Part shown: positions 1 through 8,143 of the stretch, piece after piece
Layout of the letters: every line of letters starts with the position of its first letter
Position numbering within the stretch: position 1 is the first letter of the stretch
Origin: Rhizobium sp. SSA_523
GTDB lineage: Bacteria; Pseudomonadota; Alphaproteobacteria; Rhizobiales; Rhizobiaceae
Direction of reading: 5' to 3'
Length of the DNA: 64,000 nucleotides
NCBI RefSeq assembly: GCF_030435705.1
Contig: NZ_CP129382.1
Location: forward strand, 3,528,501 to 3,592,500
Notes under the pieces: generated by a model
Told to the model about the DNA's origin: nothing
Database searches by the model: none
What the model saw: the letters and a program-made list of their open reading frames with translations, nothing else
Position numbers and translations under genes: made by a program

Positions 1-18
1 CAACCTGATGGGGGTGCC

Positions 19-1842
19 ATGGACATCGGAACGGCAGATATTGCCCGCTTTCTGGAGACGGTTCATCCCTATGACAGCCTGCCCCAGGCAGAGATTGCCC
101 GTGTAGCGGAGCGGTTTAGTCTGCGTCGCCTTGATGCTGACGAGATCCTCTATGCCCGCGGCGACGCCCTGCCCGGTCTCTTCCTGATCATGGAGGGACG
201 CATCGATGTTCACGATGCGGCCGGGGAACTGATATCGCAGCTGTCGCCCCGCAACTCGCTCGGCGAGCGAGGCCTGATGCGTGACGGCCGGGCCGTCACC
301 ACGGCGACCGCGCGGGCGCCGGCCATGGTGCTGATCCTTCCGGCTCTGGAATTTCACCGCCTGATGCAGGACCAGCCGGTCTTTGCCCGCTTCTTCACCA
401 GGGGCCGCGTCAACGCGGTTCGCCGGGCGGACATGACGCTCTCCAAGGTCTTCGACCTCATGTCCAAGCCGCCGGTGACCTGCGCGCCCACAGACAGCGT
501 GTTTGCGGCGGCGCGGATCATGCGCGATCGCTCCGTCTCCAGCCTGGGCGTGGTGGAAAACGACCGTTTTGTCGGCCTTGTCACCGCCCGCGACCTGACC
601 ACGCGACTGATCGCGGAAGGCCGCGATCCCCGGCAAACTTCCGTCGAGGCGATCATGACGCGCGATCCGATGGGGCTGCCGGAAACGGCGCTCGGTTCTG
701 ATGTGCTGCAGGTCATGCTGGAGCAGAAGGTCGGCTATCTGCCGATCGTCAGTGGCGCGCGTCTGGTCGGCATGGTGACGCAGACCGATCTCACCCGGTT
801 TCAGGCCGTATCCTCAGCGCTGCTGGTGCGCGATATCGCCAATGCCGAGACAGTCGAGGAGATGAAGGAGAATACGGCGCGGATTCCGCAATTGCTCGTT
901 CAGCTGGTCGGCGGCAACAATGCGCATGAGGTGGTGACGCGGCTGATCACCGATATTGCCGATACGATCACGCGCCGGCTTCTGCTGCTGGCCGAGCGGC
1001 ATCTCGGACCGCCTCCGGTACCCTATCTCTGGCTGGCCTGCGGCAGCCAGGGCCGCCAGGAGCAGACAGGTGTTTCGGATCAGGATAATTGCCTGTTTCT
1101 CGATGACAGCGTCAGGCCGCCCGACATGCCCTATTTCGAAAAGCTTGCGCGCTTCGTCAGTGACGGCTTGAATGCCTCCGGCTATATCTTCTGCCCCGGC
1201 GACATGATGGCGACCAATCCGCGCTGGTGCCAGCCGGTCAGCGTCTGGCGGCGCTATTTCAAGGCCTGGATCGAGCAGCCGGATCCCATGGCGCAGATGC
1301 TGTCGAGCGTCATGTTCGATCTGCGTCCGATTGGCGGCAACGCCGCTTTGTTTCAGGATCTCCAGGCGGAAACGCTTCACCAAGCGAGCCGCAACTCCAT
1401 CTTCGTCGCCCATATGATTGCGAATTCTCTCAAGCATGCACCGCCTCTTGGCCTGCTGCGCGGCTTTGCCACGATCCGCAGCGGCGAACACCGCAACCAG
1501 ATCGACATGAAGCACAATGGTGTGGTGCCGGTGGTCGATCTCGGCCGTGTCTACGCCTTGCAGGCCCGCCTGACACCGGTCAATACGAGGGCGCGCCTTA
1601 TCGCAGCCGAGGAGGCGGGCGTGATTTCCGGCGCCGGGGCCAGGGATCTTCTGGCGGCTTACGATCTCATCGCGGAGATGCGGCTGCGCAACCAGGCGCA
1701 GGAAATCAAGGCGGGCCTGCCGCCGGATAATTTCCTCGGGCCTTATGAATTCGGTGATTTCGAGCGTTCCCACCTGCGCGACGCCTTCGTGGTGGTGCGC
1801 ACTATGCAATCGGCGCTCGGTCACAGTCGTGCGCCCAGTTGA
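19..1842 (+). CDS. Cyclic-nucleotide-binding/CBS/DUF294 putative nucleotidyltransferase
   Basis: A 607-residue cytosolic signalling-type protein. In order it shows a cNMP-binding-like beta roll (about residues 10-125), a CBS pair (about 150-265) and a DUF294 GlnD-like nucleotidyltransferase core whose GSQGRQEQT and DQDN motifs supply the metal ligands (about 335-360), followed by the helical DUF294 C-terminal region. Family knowledge: such proteins usually sit beside acetate symporter and DUF4212 genes, which could lie just outside the window. A GGGGG stretch precedes the ATG. The next gene starts 17 bp downstream, suggesting an operon with the membrane protein and exonuclease. The nucleotidylated partner, if any, is not known from the sequence. 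Confidence 0.85.
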   Translation: MDIGTADIARFLETVHPYDSLPQAEIARVAERFSLRRLDADEILYARGDALPGLFLIMEGRIDVHDAAGELISQLSPRNSLGERGLMRDGRAVTTATARAPAMVLILPALEFHRLMQDQPVFARFFTRGRVNAVRRADMTLSKVFDLMSKPPVTCAPTDSVFAAARIMRDRSVSSLGVVENDRFVGLVTARDLTTRLIAEGRDPRQTSVEAIMTRDPMGLPETALGSDVLQVMLEQKVGYLPIVSGARLVGMVTQTDLTRFQAVSSALLVRDIANAETVEEMKENTARIPQLLVQLVGGNNAHEVVTRLITDIADTITRRLLLLAERHLGPPPVPYLWLACGSQGRQEQTGVSDQDNCLFLDDSVRPPDMPYFEKLARFVSDGLNASGYIFCPGDMMATNPRWCQPVSVWRRYFKAWIEQPDPMAQMLSSVMFDLRPIGGNAALFQDLQAETLHQASRNSIFVAHMIANSLKHAPPLGLLRGFATIRSGEHRNQIDMKHNGVVPVVDLGRVYALQARLTPVNTRARLIAAEEAGVISGAGARDLLAAYDLIAEMRLRNQAQEIKAGLPPDNFLGPYEFGDFERSHLRDAFVVVRTMQSALGHSRAPS

Positions 1843-1859
1843 GTTGAGGAAGTTTCTGC

Positions 1860-2390
1860 ATGCTGTTCGAGTTGATAGCCGTCATCGTGGTGGGCGTCGC
1901 CATGGCCGGGATTGCCATGACGCTGCGCTTCGTCAGCCGGCAGACAGTGCCGCGCTGGGTCGTGCCCGTCTTCGCAGGCCTTGGCATGATCGCCTACACG
2001 GTGTGGAGCGAGTATAGCTGGTTTTCCCGCGTCTCTACGGCGCTGCCGGCGGAGGTTCCGGTGGCCTGGCACAATGAAGACGCGGCTTTCTGGCGTCCCT
2101 GGTCCTATATCGTTCCCGTAACGACGCGTTTTACCGCCGTGGACCAGAGAACCACACAGCGCAACGATGCCTTTCCCGATCAAGTCATGATCGACGTCAT
2201 CCTGGCAGCGCGCTGGCAGCAATCCGCCCGGGTCAAGGTGGTGTTTGACTGTGCCGCAAACCGCCGTGCGGATCTGGTCGGGCGCAATGTCTCGATCTCG
2301 CCAAACGGCGAAATCATCGGCGCAGACTGGATTTCGCTTGGGCCGGATGATCCTGTCTTGCGGACGGCCTGCCGGCCGGCGAAGGCGTGA
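1860..2390 (+). CDS. Hypothetical two-TM membrane protein in the DUF294 operon
   Basis: A 176-residue protein with two hydrophobic segments near the N-terminus (about residues 3-23 and 33-50), then a soluble domain of about 120 residues with a Trp-rich start and one Cys near residue 130. I do not recognise a named family. It sits between the DUF294 gene and the exonuclease gene with short gaps (17 and 39 bp), so it is probably co-transcribed. The topology suggests an inner-membrane anchor with an extracytoplasmic domain. A GAGGAAG ribosome-binding site lies just before the ATG. Confidence 0.65.
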   Translation: MLFELIAVIVVGVAMAGIAMTLRFVSRQTVPRWVVPVFAGLGMIAYTVWSEYSWFSRVSTALPAEVPVAWHNEDAAFWRPWSYIVPVTTRFTAVDQRTTQRNDAFPDQVMIDVILAARWQQSARVKVVFDCAANRRADLVGRNVSISPNGEIIGADWISLGPDDPVLRTACRPAKA

Positions 2391-2429
2391 GGCCGGCGCC
2401 TTGAGCGCTCGTTGCGGGAGGAGAGCTTG

Positions 2430-4082
2430 GTGACACGATGGGGACTGAGAGTCCGACTTTGCTTGTTCTTCCTGGCGCTTGGCGTCGGCAGCCTTGCCGC
2501 GCTTGCTGCCGGCCTCTGGTTCGCCCTGCATCGCGGCGCGGACGAAGAGGCGACAACGGCAGCGATCCGGGTCGCGGTGGTGGCCGGCTTCCTCATTGTC
2601 AGCCTCGCCGCCGGCATTGGTTACCTCTTTGATCTTCATCTTGCCAAGGCGCTCGAGCGGCTGGCCGGCGCCATCCGGGCCAGGGTCGATGCCGGCGTGG
2701 CGCAAGCCATCGAACCGAGCGGCTTTGCCTATCTCGGAAGCATTGCTGAGGCCGTAGCGGATGCGGCCCTCCGGCTGACCCAGGCGCGCAGCGCCCTGGC
2801 CGAAACCGTCGCGCGGGAGACTGCCCGGCTTTCCACCGACAAGAGCCAACTGGAACGGCTTCTCTCGGATGTGCCGCCGGGCGTCCTGCTTTGCACCGGC
2901 CGGCACCATCTGGTCTTCTATAACGGCGCCGCGCAGCAATTGCTGGATAATCCCGTCCTTCCGCTCTGTCTGGACAAGAACCTGTTCGACTACCTGAATG
3001 ATGGGCCGGTACGCCACGCGCATCAGCGGCTTCTGGAGGCGGGGACCGAAGCGGCGGCCGTGGAACTGATCTGCACCACCCATTCCCATACGCGCCGCCT
3101 GGCCGCCCGGATGCGCCTGGTTGGAGAAGACACAGCCGATCCGGCGGCCTATGTGATGACGCTTCGCGATGTCACCGCGGAAATTTCGGCCGATGCCCGC
3201 CGGGATCTGATGCTGGCGGAGGTGTTCGACCTCCTCCAGCCCGTAATCGGCGCTTCATCGGAGCTGGCGGCAGCAAAGGGCGATCGCAAATCGGCGGGTC
3301 AGGAGGGGCCGGGGAAGCAGGAGAGCCAGGAAAGGTTGCGCGAACTGGCTCACACCTTCGAGACGCTGCGGCAGGAGGGGTCAAGCCCGCTGCCGGTGCT
3401 GCAAAGCGTTTCCAACCGCTATGCCGTCTATGATTTCGAGCTGCTGTCGCGTCCGTCCACGGAGAAGATCAGCGATGCGCCGCTCGACAGTTTGACCTAT
3501 GTCGTCTTCGATACCGAGACCACCGGCCTGCTGCCCGACCAGGGCGACGAAATCGTGCAGATTGCAGCCGTGCGAATCGTCAACGGAAAGCGCGTGCGCG
3601 GCGAGGTTTTCGACAGCCTCGTCCATCCGGGTCGCTCGATCCCTGCTTCCTCCACCGCCGTCCATGGCATTTCAAACGCGATGGTTGAGCACGCTCCGGG
3701 CGTCGTCGACGTGCTGGAGCGGTTCCGCCAATTCGCCCAAGGGGCTGTGCTGGTCGCTCATAATGCCCCCTTCGACATGGAATTCCTGCGCCGGCGCGAG
3801 CGTGAGCTGCATGGCCGCTTCGACAATCCGATCCTCGACACTGTGCTGCTCTCGGCCGCCGTTTTCGGTCAGGCGGAAACCCACACGCTGGATGCGCTTG
3901 CCGAGCGGCTGGGCATTTCGATCAGCCAGGGCGAGCGCCACACCGCGATCGGCGATGCCACTGCCACGGCGGAAATCTTCCTGCGCCTGAAGGATATGCT
4001 GGTGGCCAGGGGCGTGGAGCGCTTCGGCGCCGTGCTGCGCGAGACGCGCAAGCACAAACGGCTGCTCCGGGATCTGAACTGA
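2430..4082 (+). CDS. Membrane-anchored DnaQ-like 3'-5' exonuclease with PAS-like region
   Basis: A 550-residue protein starting at GTG 2430, chosen because GGGAGGAG lies just upstream; an in-frame TTG at 2412 lacks such a site. Two membrane segments occupy about residues 8-70. A coiled, PAS-like region follows (about 135-250). The C-terminal third is a DEDDh exonuclease: Exo I DTETTG (about 360), Exo II AHNAPFD (about 443) and Exo III HTAIGDA (about 503). Family knowledge: PolC/DnaQ-type exonuclease folds hydrolyse DNA or RNA from the 3' end. The membrane anchor and sensor-like region suggest a signalling or nucleotide-turnover role rather than replication proofreading. Confidence 0.8.
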   Translation: MTRWGLRVRLCLFFLALGVGSLAALAAGLWFALHRGADEEATTAAIRVAVVAGFLIVSLAAGIGYLFDLHLAKALERLAGAIRARVDAGVAQAIEPSGFAYLGSIAEAVADAALRLTQARSALAETVARETARLSTDKSQLERLLSDVPPGVLLCTGRHHLVFYNGAAQQLLDNPVLPLCLDKNLFDYLNDGPVRHAHQRLLEAGTEAAAVELICTTHSHTRRLAARMRLVGEDTADPAAYVMTLRDVTAEISADARRDLMLAEVFDLLQPVIGASSELAAAKGDRKSAGQEGPGKQESQERLRELAHTFETLRQEGSSPLPVLQSVSNRYAVYDFELLSRPSTEKISDAPLDSLTYVVFDTETTGLLPDQGDEIVQIAAVRIVNGKRVRGEVFDSLVHPGRSIPASSTAVHGISNAMVEHAPGVVDVLERFRQFAQGAVLVAHNAPFDMEFLRRRERELHGRFDNPILDTVLLSAAVFGQAETHTLDALAERLGISISQGERHTAIGDATATAEIFLRLKDMLVARGVERFGAVLRETRKHKRLLRDLN

Positions 4083-4125
4083 AAGATCCAGGTAAAAGCC
4101 CTGCAGAGAGATAATGACGACCTTT

Positions 4126-4167
4126 GCCTGCCGGCCGCGGTGCGAACTACCGCAGCGGGCGGCAGGC
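4126..4167. terminator. Imperfect stem-loop between convergent genes
   Basis: GCCTGCC (4126-4132) pairs with GGCAGGC (4161-4167), and the inner GCGGT (4137-4141) pairs with ACCGC (4149-4153). It lies between the convergent exonuclease and allE genes, a typical place for a shared terminator, but no clear T-run follows on either strand. Confidence 0.35.
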
Positions 4168-4183
4168 GCTGTCATCGGCGCCT

Positions 4184-5005
4184 CTACCAGAGATCGGCGT
4201 GACGGTTCACATCCTTGTAGAGCAGATAGCGGAATCGGCCCGGGCCGCCGGCATAGCAGGCCTGCGGGCAAAAGGCGCGCAGCCACATGAAGTCGCCGGC
4301 TTCCACCTCCACCCAGTCCGAGTTCAGGCGGTAGACGGCCTTGCCTTCCAGCACATAGAGGCCGTGCTCCATGACATGCGTCTCCATGAAGGGAATAGTT
4401 CCGCCCGGCTCGAAGGTCACGATGGTGAGATGCATGTCGTAGCGCATGTCGCTCGGGTCGATGAAGCGGGTCGTGCCCCAGGCGCCGTCCGTGTCGGGCA
4501 TGGGCGCGATCGGATGCTCGTTCTCGTGGGTGAAGATCGCCGGCGGCGGCTCCAGCCCCTCTACCGCCTGGAACTTCTTGCGCACCCAGTGGAATTTCGC
4601 CAGCGCCGAACCCTCATTGCCGAGGCTCCAGCGCGTGCCGGCCGGCAGATAGGCAAAGGAACCGGGAGTGAGATGATGCGGCCGACCATCATAGGTGATC
4701 GTCATCTCGCCGGACACGACGAAGATTGCGCTCTGCACGCGGGCATCCGGCTCCGGCCTGTCGCTGCCACCGCCCGGCTCGACTTCCATGATATATTGGG
4801 CGAAGGTCTCGGAAAATCCGGTCATCGGCCGCGCAATGATCCAGGCGCGGGTTCTGGACCAGTGCGGCAGGAGGCTGGTCACGATGTCGGACATGACGGT
4901 GCGGGGAATGACCGCATAGGCCGTGGTGAAGACTGCCTTGCTGGAAAGCAACTCCGTCTGGCCGGGAAGGCCGCCCATATCTGCGTAATATCGTCTGTTG
5001 TCCAT
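4184..5005 (-). CDS. allE: (S)-ureidoglycine aminohydrolase
   Basis: A 273-residue bicupin protein. It matches the AllE/YlbA (UGHase) family, which releases ammonia from (S)-ureidoglycine to give (S)-ureidoglycolate in allantoin breakdown. Characteristic stretches include MTGFSETFAQYIMEVEPGGG in the first cupin and the second cupin with PFMETHVMEHGLYVLEGKA, whose His and Glu side chains fit the Mn-binding set. No other allantoin or urate genes are nearby, so the substrate must come from genes elsewhere. The flanking gene on the other side is a divergent response regulator. Confidence 0.85.
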   Translation of the reverse strand: MDNRRYYADMGGLPGQTELLSSKAVFTTAYAVIPRTVMSDIVTSLLPHWSRTRAWIIARPMTGFSETFAQYIMEVEPGGGSDRPEPDARVQSAIFVVSGEMTITYDGRPHHLTPGSFAYLPAGTRWSLGNEGSALAKFHWVRKKFQAVEGLEPPPAIFTHENEHPIAPMPDTDGAWGTTRFIDPSDMRYDMHLTIVTFEPGGTIPFMETHVMEHGLYVLEGKAVYRLNSDWVEVEAGDFMWLRAFCPQACYAGGPGRFRYLLYKDVNRHADLW

Positions 5006-5277
5006 CGCTTCTTTTCCTGTCCATGCCGCTTTGTCATCGTCTGCCGGCAGGCTTTCTCATATCGCCAACCGCATGGGTTGAGAACCGAAATAACAGGCCG
5101 GCGCGGACCCGTTCGATCCTTTGCCCGTGGCGGCCGCAAAGACCGCCTGTCAAAGAAAGACGGTCCAGGCTGGAACAGCTTGAGCAGGATGACGTTTGGT
5201 TCGATTGAACCTTTAAAGGCTCGGTTATGCGCACCGCTCGCTCAGGTGCAATGTCCTGGAGCGACGGAGAAAGCATC
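5006..5277. promoter_or_regulatory. Divergent intergenic region between allE and the response regulator
   Basis: 272 bp separating two divergent starts, so it should hold both promoters; I could not assign -35/-10 boxes with confidence. It contains GGTTC-gatt-GAACC (about 5199-5212) inside a stretch that looks like half of a dispersed rhizobial palindromic element (about 5175-5215). Confidence 0.4.
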
Positions 5278-5637
5278 ATGTCCCTTCCTGTGATTCTCGT
5301 CGTGGAAGACGAACCCATTTTGCGCATGGCCGCGGTCGACATGGTGGAGGCGGCCGGCTTTGATACGCTGGAGGCCGCCAATGCCGCGCAAGCGCTCGAC
5401 ATCCTCGAGCGCCGGATCGATATCCACCTCGTCTTCACCGATATCGACATGCCGCCGGGCCTGGACGGGCTGGCGCTGGCCAGCCTGATCCGCGATCGCT
5501 GGCCGCCGGTGCATGTGATCGTCACCTCCGGACACACCACGCCGCCTCAAGGCAGCCTGCCGCGCGGCATGATCTTCTTCCCCAAGCCCTACCAGGAACA
5601 GGACGTGGTGGCGGCGATGCAAAGCCTGGCCGCCTGA
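5278..5637 (+). CDS. Single-domain response regulator receiver protein
   Basis: A 119-residue protein consisting of one receiver domain. Acidic residues sit in VEDEP, the phospho-acceptor Asp in FTDIDMP, a Thr in VTSGH and the conserved Lys in FPKPY. There is no output domain, so it would act by protein-protein contact or as a phosphate sink. The ATG at 5278 is preferred because CGGAGAAAG lies just upstream; in-frame starts at 5227 and 5251 have weaker sites. No histidine kinase is adjacent; the nearest is at 11665. Confidence 0.85.
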   Translation: MSLPVILVVEDEPILRMAAVDMVEAAGFDTLEAANAAQALDILERRIDIHLVFTDIDMPPGLDGLALASLIRDRWPPVHVIVTSGHTTPPQGSLPRGMIFFPKPYQEQDVVAAMQSLAA

Positions 5638-6003
5638 GCGCAGCATGCCGCTGCACCTGAAGGCTGAAGGCTGCCCGCGCTTGCCGAAGCGGGCCTTGCC
5701 GAGGTGCGCCTCCCGAAGCGGGTCTCCTGCCGCAGCGTCTGCGTGCGCCCGTACCGTGTCACGGCGGGATCCGCGCAGCGCCCCTGCGGGCATGGCTGTT
5801 CCCCATCGAATCGTCAGCCTTGAAACCTTGGCCATAAAGTACTACCTAAAGGGATACGTTTTCAGCCTTACGGCTAACTGATCCTCCCGGCCGCGCCGGT
5901 TGCTTGGCAAACCCTGATTTTGCGAACGTTGCGAACTTGGCCCTTTTGGCCGAGCGGGCTTTACCGAACGCATTGCGCGTCTTGCGGCCCAATTGAGGAC
6001 ACC
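5638..6003. other. 366-bp stretch without a convincing gene
   Basis: Contains imperfect repeats: CCGAAGCGGG occurs at 5684-5693 and 5713-5722, and a longer related stretch (about 5681-5703) recurs in degenerate form at about 5945-5967. An open frame at 5645-5881 has no ribosome-binding site and no protein-like composition. The promoter of the small-gene cluster beginning at 6004 is expected here. Confidence 0.4.
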
Positions 6004-6204
6004 ATGATGATCACCACCCACCGCCACGCCGCCGAAGGCCTGTTCAAGCGGCCTGAACCCGAGCAGGGCACGGATGCGGCCAAGCTGCAGGATATCCGCC
6101 ATCGGCAGGCGCTGCGCAAACGCGAGGCCAGCCGAAGCGAAATGCAGGAGCGCCTGGAGCGCCGCAAGGGCGATCCCGGCGGACTGGCGGCCCTTTTCCG
6201 CTGA
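6004..6204 (+). CDS. Small charged hypothetical protein (66 aa)
   Basis: The ATG at 6004 is preceded by TTGAGGACACC, a plausible ribosome-binding site. The 66-residue product is hydrophilic, with an Arg/Glu/Gln-rich central helix (about residues 25-55) that could form a coiled coil. No family is recognised. It is the first of four consecutive small genes on this strand (6004-7271). A longer frame extends upstream, but that part does not look protein-like. Confidence 0.5.
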   Translation: MMITTHRHAAEGLFKRPEPEQGTDAAKLQDIRHRQALRKREASRSEMQERLERRKGDPGGLAALFR

Positions 6205-6286
6205 GCCTGACCGGCGCTGCGCCTGCCCGGAGCACGGTTTTCGCGGCGGCTCCTGACACATTCAAGAAGCATAAGGATTAAAGTCC

Positions 6287-6532
6287 ATGGCGGCTTTCGA
6301 TTACAATGCCGGCGCGGGGCTTTACCCGTGCAAGACGAGCAAGAGGTGGAGCCGACCGCGCTACAAGCGCTTTGATTCCGCCGCCGAGGCGCTTCGCTTC
6401 GCCATTGAGGAAATGCCGGCCTCGCTGCTGCGCGGCGCAGTTCTGGAAATCGATGAAGCGCGCTTCGATGGTCTGCAGATCCGCAAGCTTTACGATGCCG
6501 ATGCCTATCCGTTGGCGCGCCGTCCCGCCTGA
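6287..6532 (+). CDS. Small conserved hypothetical protein (81 aa)
   Basis: An 81-residue protein with a well-placed AAGGATTAA upstream. The core YKRFDSAAEALRFAIEE and a C-terminal LYDADAYPL resemble hypothetical proteins I recall from rhizobia, in which an alpha/beta fold of about 80 residues is conserved. The function is unknown. It lies 82 bp after the preceding small gene and is followed by a 12-nt tandem repeat (6588-6623). Confidence 0.65.
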   Translation: MAAFDYNAGAGLYPCKTSKRWSRPRYKRFDSAAEALRFAIEEMPASLLRGAVLEIDEARFDGLQIRKLYDADAYPLARRPA

Positions 6533-6587
6533 CGGGCGTGCCGGGACTGATCGGGGGCGGGGCGATTGGGGCAGACTTATTGGCTCG

Positions 6588-6623
6588 CAGATCGGACCGC
6601 AGATCGGCCCGAAGATCGGACCG
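6588..6623 (+). repeat. 12-nt tandem repeat, three copies
   Basis: Three consecutive near-identical 12-mers, CAGATCGGACCG, CAGATCGGCCCG and AAGATCGGACCG, lie between two small genes outside any assigned coding sequence. Confidence 0.85.
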
Positions 6624-6721
6624 CGATAGCCGCAGCGTGCGCGGCGCGACAGGGGACAGCGTTCCCTGCCCGAAGGCACACATGAACGACGACCTTAGAT
6701 AACCGACGCAAGGACTAACAA

Positions 6722-7015
6722 GTGAATACGATCATGCTGACCCCCGTCCAGATCCGGGGCCTTAAACTCGCCAAGGATGGCGACCTGTATCCGCAGGAGG
6801 GCAATAAATGGACGCATCAGAACGCCACCGTCACCTATGCCAGGAATGACCGCTTTAAGGAGCGGCCGCAAAAGATCAAATTCGTGACGACGGCGACGCT
6901 GCAGGCTCTGCGTGATCATGGGCTCTTGAAAAGCCTTGATGCCGATACTCAGTCGCCGGAGGCGCCGCATGGCATCACCATGGCCGGCAAGATGTGGCTT
7001 CTGAAAAACAAATAG
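6722..7015 (+). CDS. Small hypothetical protein (97 aa), helix-rich C-terminus
   Basis: A GTG start at 6722 sits behind AAGGACTAACA; an in-frame ATG at 6734 is an alternative. The product is basic, with a beta-type N-terminal half followed by TTATLQALRDHGLLK, which resembles a recognition or wing-helix element, though this is only a visual impression. No family is recognised. It is the third of four small same-strand genes, 16 bp before the next. Confidence 0.5.
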   Translation: MNTIMLTPVQIRGLKLAKDGDLYPQEGNKWTHQNATVTYARNDRFKERPQKIKFVTTATLQALRDHGLLKSLDADTQSPEAPHGITMAGKMWLLKNK

Positions 7016-7031
7016 CCTCGGCGAGGATTTC

Positions 7032-7271
7032 ATGGACAGCAGGACGAGCTTCAAGAAGATCACCTTCCGCAACGCCTTCCTGTTGCCCGGGATGGAAAAA
7101 CCCCATGCGCCCGGCATTTTCGACCTTCAGGTCGATGAGGAGCCGCTCGACGTCATGTGGGAAGCCTATCACCGGCGGCTGACCCTGATGCTGACCTATG
7201 GCAGCCGGGTCGAGGCGCTGTCGGTGACCGAGGCCGTCCTGGATGAGGCGCTTCTCCAGGATCAGCAATGA
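7032..7271 (+). CDS. Small hypothetical protein (79 aa)
   Basis: A 79-residue protein with GCGAGGATTTC before the ATG. Composition is normal for a folded protein: FKKITFRNAFLLPGM near the N-terminus, then a beta-like turn region and a C-terminal helix. No family is recognised. The 16-bp gap from the preceding gene suggests co-transcription, and the 14-nt repeat array at 7343-7384 follows it. Confidence 0.55.
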   Translation: MDSRTSFKKITFRNAFLLPGMEKPHAPGIFDLQVDEEPLDVMWEAYHRRLTLMLTYGSRVEALSVTEAVLDEALLQDQQ

Positions 7272-7342
7272 CGGGCGGATTGGCCGAATATCGGCCCTGA
7301 TGCCGGCCTTGCTGCCCGCTCTTTCCCGGTGCCAGGTTTCGG

Positions 7343-7384
7343 CCCCATGCCGGAGCCCCCATGCCGGAGCCCCCATGCCGGAAC
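7343..7384 (+). repeat. 14-nt tandem repeat, three copies
   Basis: CCCCATGCCGGAGC occurs at 7343-7356 and 7357-7370, with a third copy differing by one base at 7371-7384. The unit is not a multiple of three, in agreement with a noncoding location. Confidence 0.9.
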
Positions 7385-7484
7385 CCTCATTCCAGAGCCC
7401 CGAGGCCAAAGCCTCGAGGTCGGAATGTGGCCTTGCGCATTATCGCCTTGCGGGGGGTCCCTTAGCGGCCAGCGCCTGCGCGCA

Positions 7485-7625
7485 TTACCAGAGCCAGCCC
7501 GCCACCATCATGAACAGAACAAGCGCCACGCTGGACGTGGCCGCGGCCCTCGGCATGACGATGTCGTAAAGGCACAGAACGGCGCTCCGTTCGGTGGTCC
7601 GTAGCGTGTAACGATTGGCTGTCAT
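7485..7625 (-). CDS. Tiny single-TM protein (46 aa)
   Basis: Starting at the ATG at 7625, which has GAGGATGAC directly upstream, the product is 46 residues. It has a polar N-terminal half (about 25 residues) and one C-terminal membrane segment with VALVLFMMVAG, ending in WLW. It lies downstream of the terminator hairpin at 7681-7703, so it has its own promoter or is read through. The function is unknown. Confidence 0.5.
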   Translation of the reverse strand: MTANRYTLRTTERSAVLCLYDIVMPRAAATSSVALVLFMMVAGWLW

Positions 7626-7680
7626 GTCATCCTCTTGCGCCACGGCCGAGCGGACGTTATGCCCCCTGGTCCTTGTCGAC

Positions 7681-7703
7681 AAAAGCCCGCCGTGACGGCG
7701 GGC
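7681..7703 (-). terminator. Rho-independent terminator downstream of the 56-aa gene
   Basis: A perfect 8-bp stem, GCCCGCCG/CGGCGGGC (7685-7703) with a 3-nt loop, is followed on the minus strand by TTTT. Confidence 0.75.
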
Positions 7704-7732
7704 TTCGGCGAGATCAGTCTGCGGAAGGCCGG

Positions 7733-7903
7733 TCAGCCCCTGCCGCCGCTCCTGCGGCTCTTGTCCATTTTCCCCTTGGCGGAAGAGGTCTTGGCATCGT
7801 AGCCCTGGCCGAAATTGGTGCCACCGAGATGCCCGCCGGCGCTGGTATTGGCAACCTGCCGCTCGGCACGCTTGGTCTGCTGTTGTACATCGGTCTTTTT
7901 CAT
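7733..7903 (-). CDS. Small basic hypothetical protein (56 aa)
   Basis: Starting at the ATG at 7903 behind AAGGAACAG, the product is 56 residues. It is rich in Lys, Arg, Gly and Ser, contains GGHLGGTNFGQGYDAK and ends in a basic tail; it is probably disordered and possibly nucleic-acid-binding. Similar short proteins are common hypotheticals in rhizobia. A terminator follows at 7681-7703, suggesting a monocistronic, well-expressed gene. Confidence 0.55.
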   Translation of the reverse strand: MKKTDVQQQTKRAERQVANTSAGGHLGGTNFGQGYDAKTSSAKGKMDKSRRSGGRG

Positions 7904-8069
7904 GTCTGCTGTTCCTTTTCGTCGCATGGTTTCGCGGCCGGCCGGAAGCCGGCGGCGTTCGAAATCGAGATTGAGAGAAAGATCAGTCAGAACACCGGAG
8001 TGTAAAAAACTTAGCTCAACAGGCAAAGTCGATGATGAAATCTAGTCATTCACGGCCACTATAACAAGG

Positions 8070-8096
8070 GCTAACCGGACATGATTTCCGGTTAGC
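8070..8096. repeat. Perfect 10-bp inverted repeat
   Basis: GCTAACCGGA (8070-8079) and TCCGGTTAGC (8087-8096) flank a 7-nt loop. It lies beyond the stop of the minus-strand desaturase. On the minus strand CCTTGTTAT follows, not a clean T-run, so it may be a terminator or a protein-binding palindrome. Confidence 0.6.
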
Positions 8097-8143
8097 TTGT
8101 CTCGGCACGCGCAATTATTGCGTGATGGGCGATCGCCCCAGGA

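Noticed and set aside
5645..5881. 78-codon plus frame after the response regulator
   Set aside because: No ribosome-binding site, an unlikely Arg/Pro/Cys composition and no conservation signal visible.
7343..7384. Tandem repeats considered as a CRISPR array
   Set aside because: Units are contiguous with no unique spacers and only 3 copies, and no cas genes are present.
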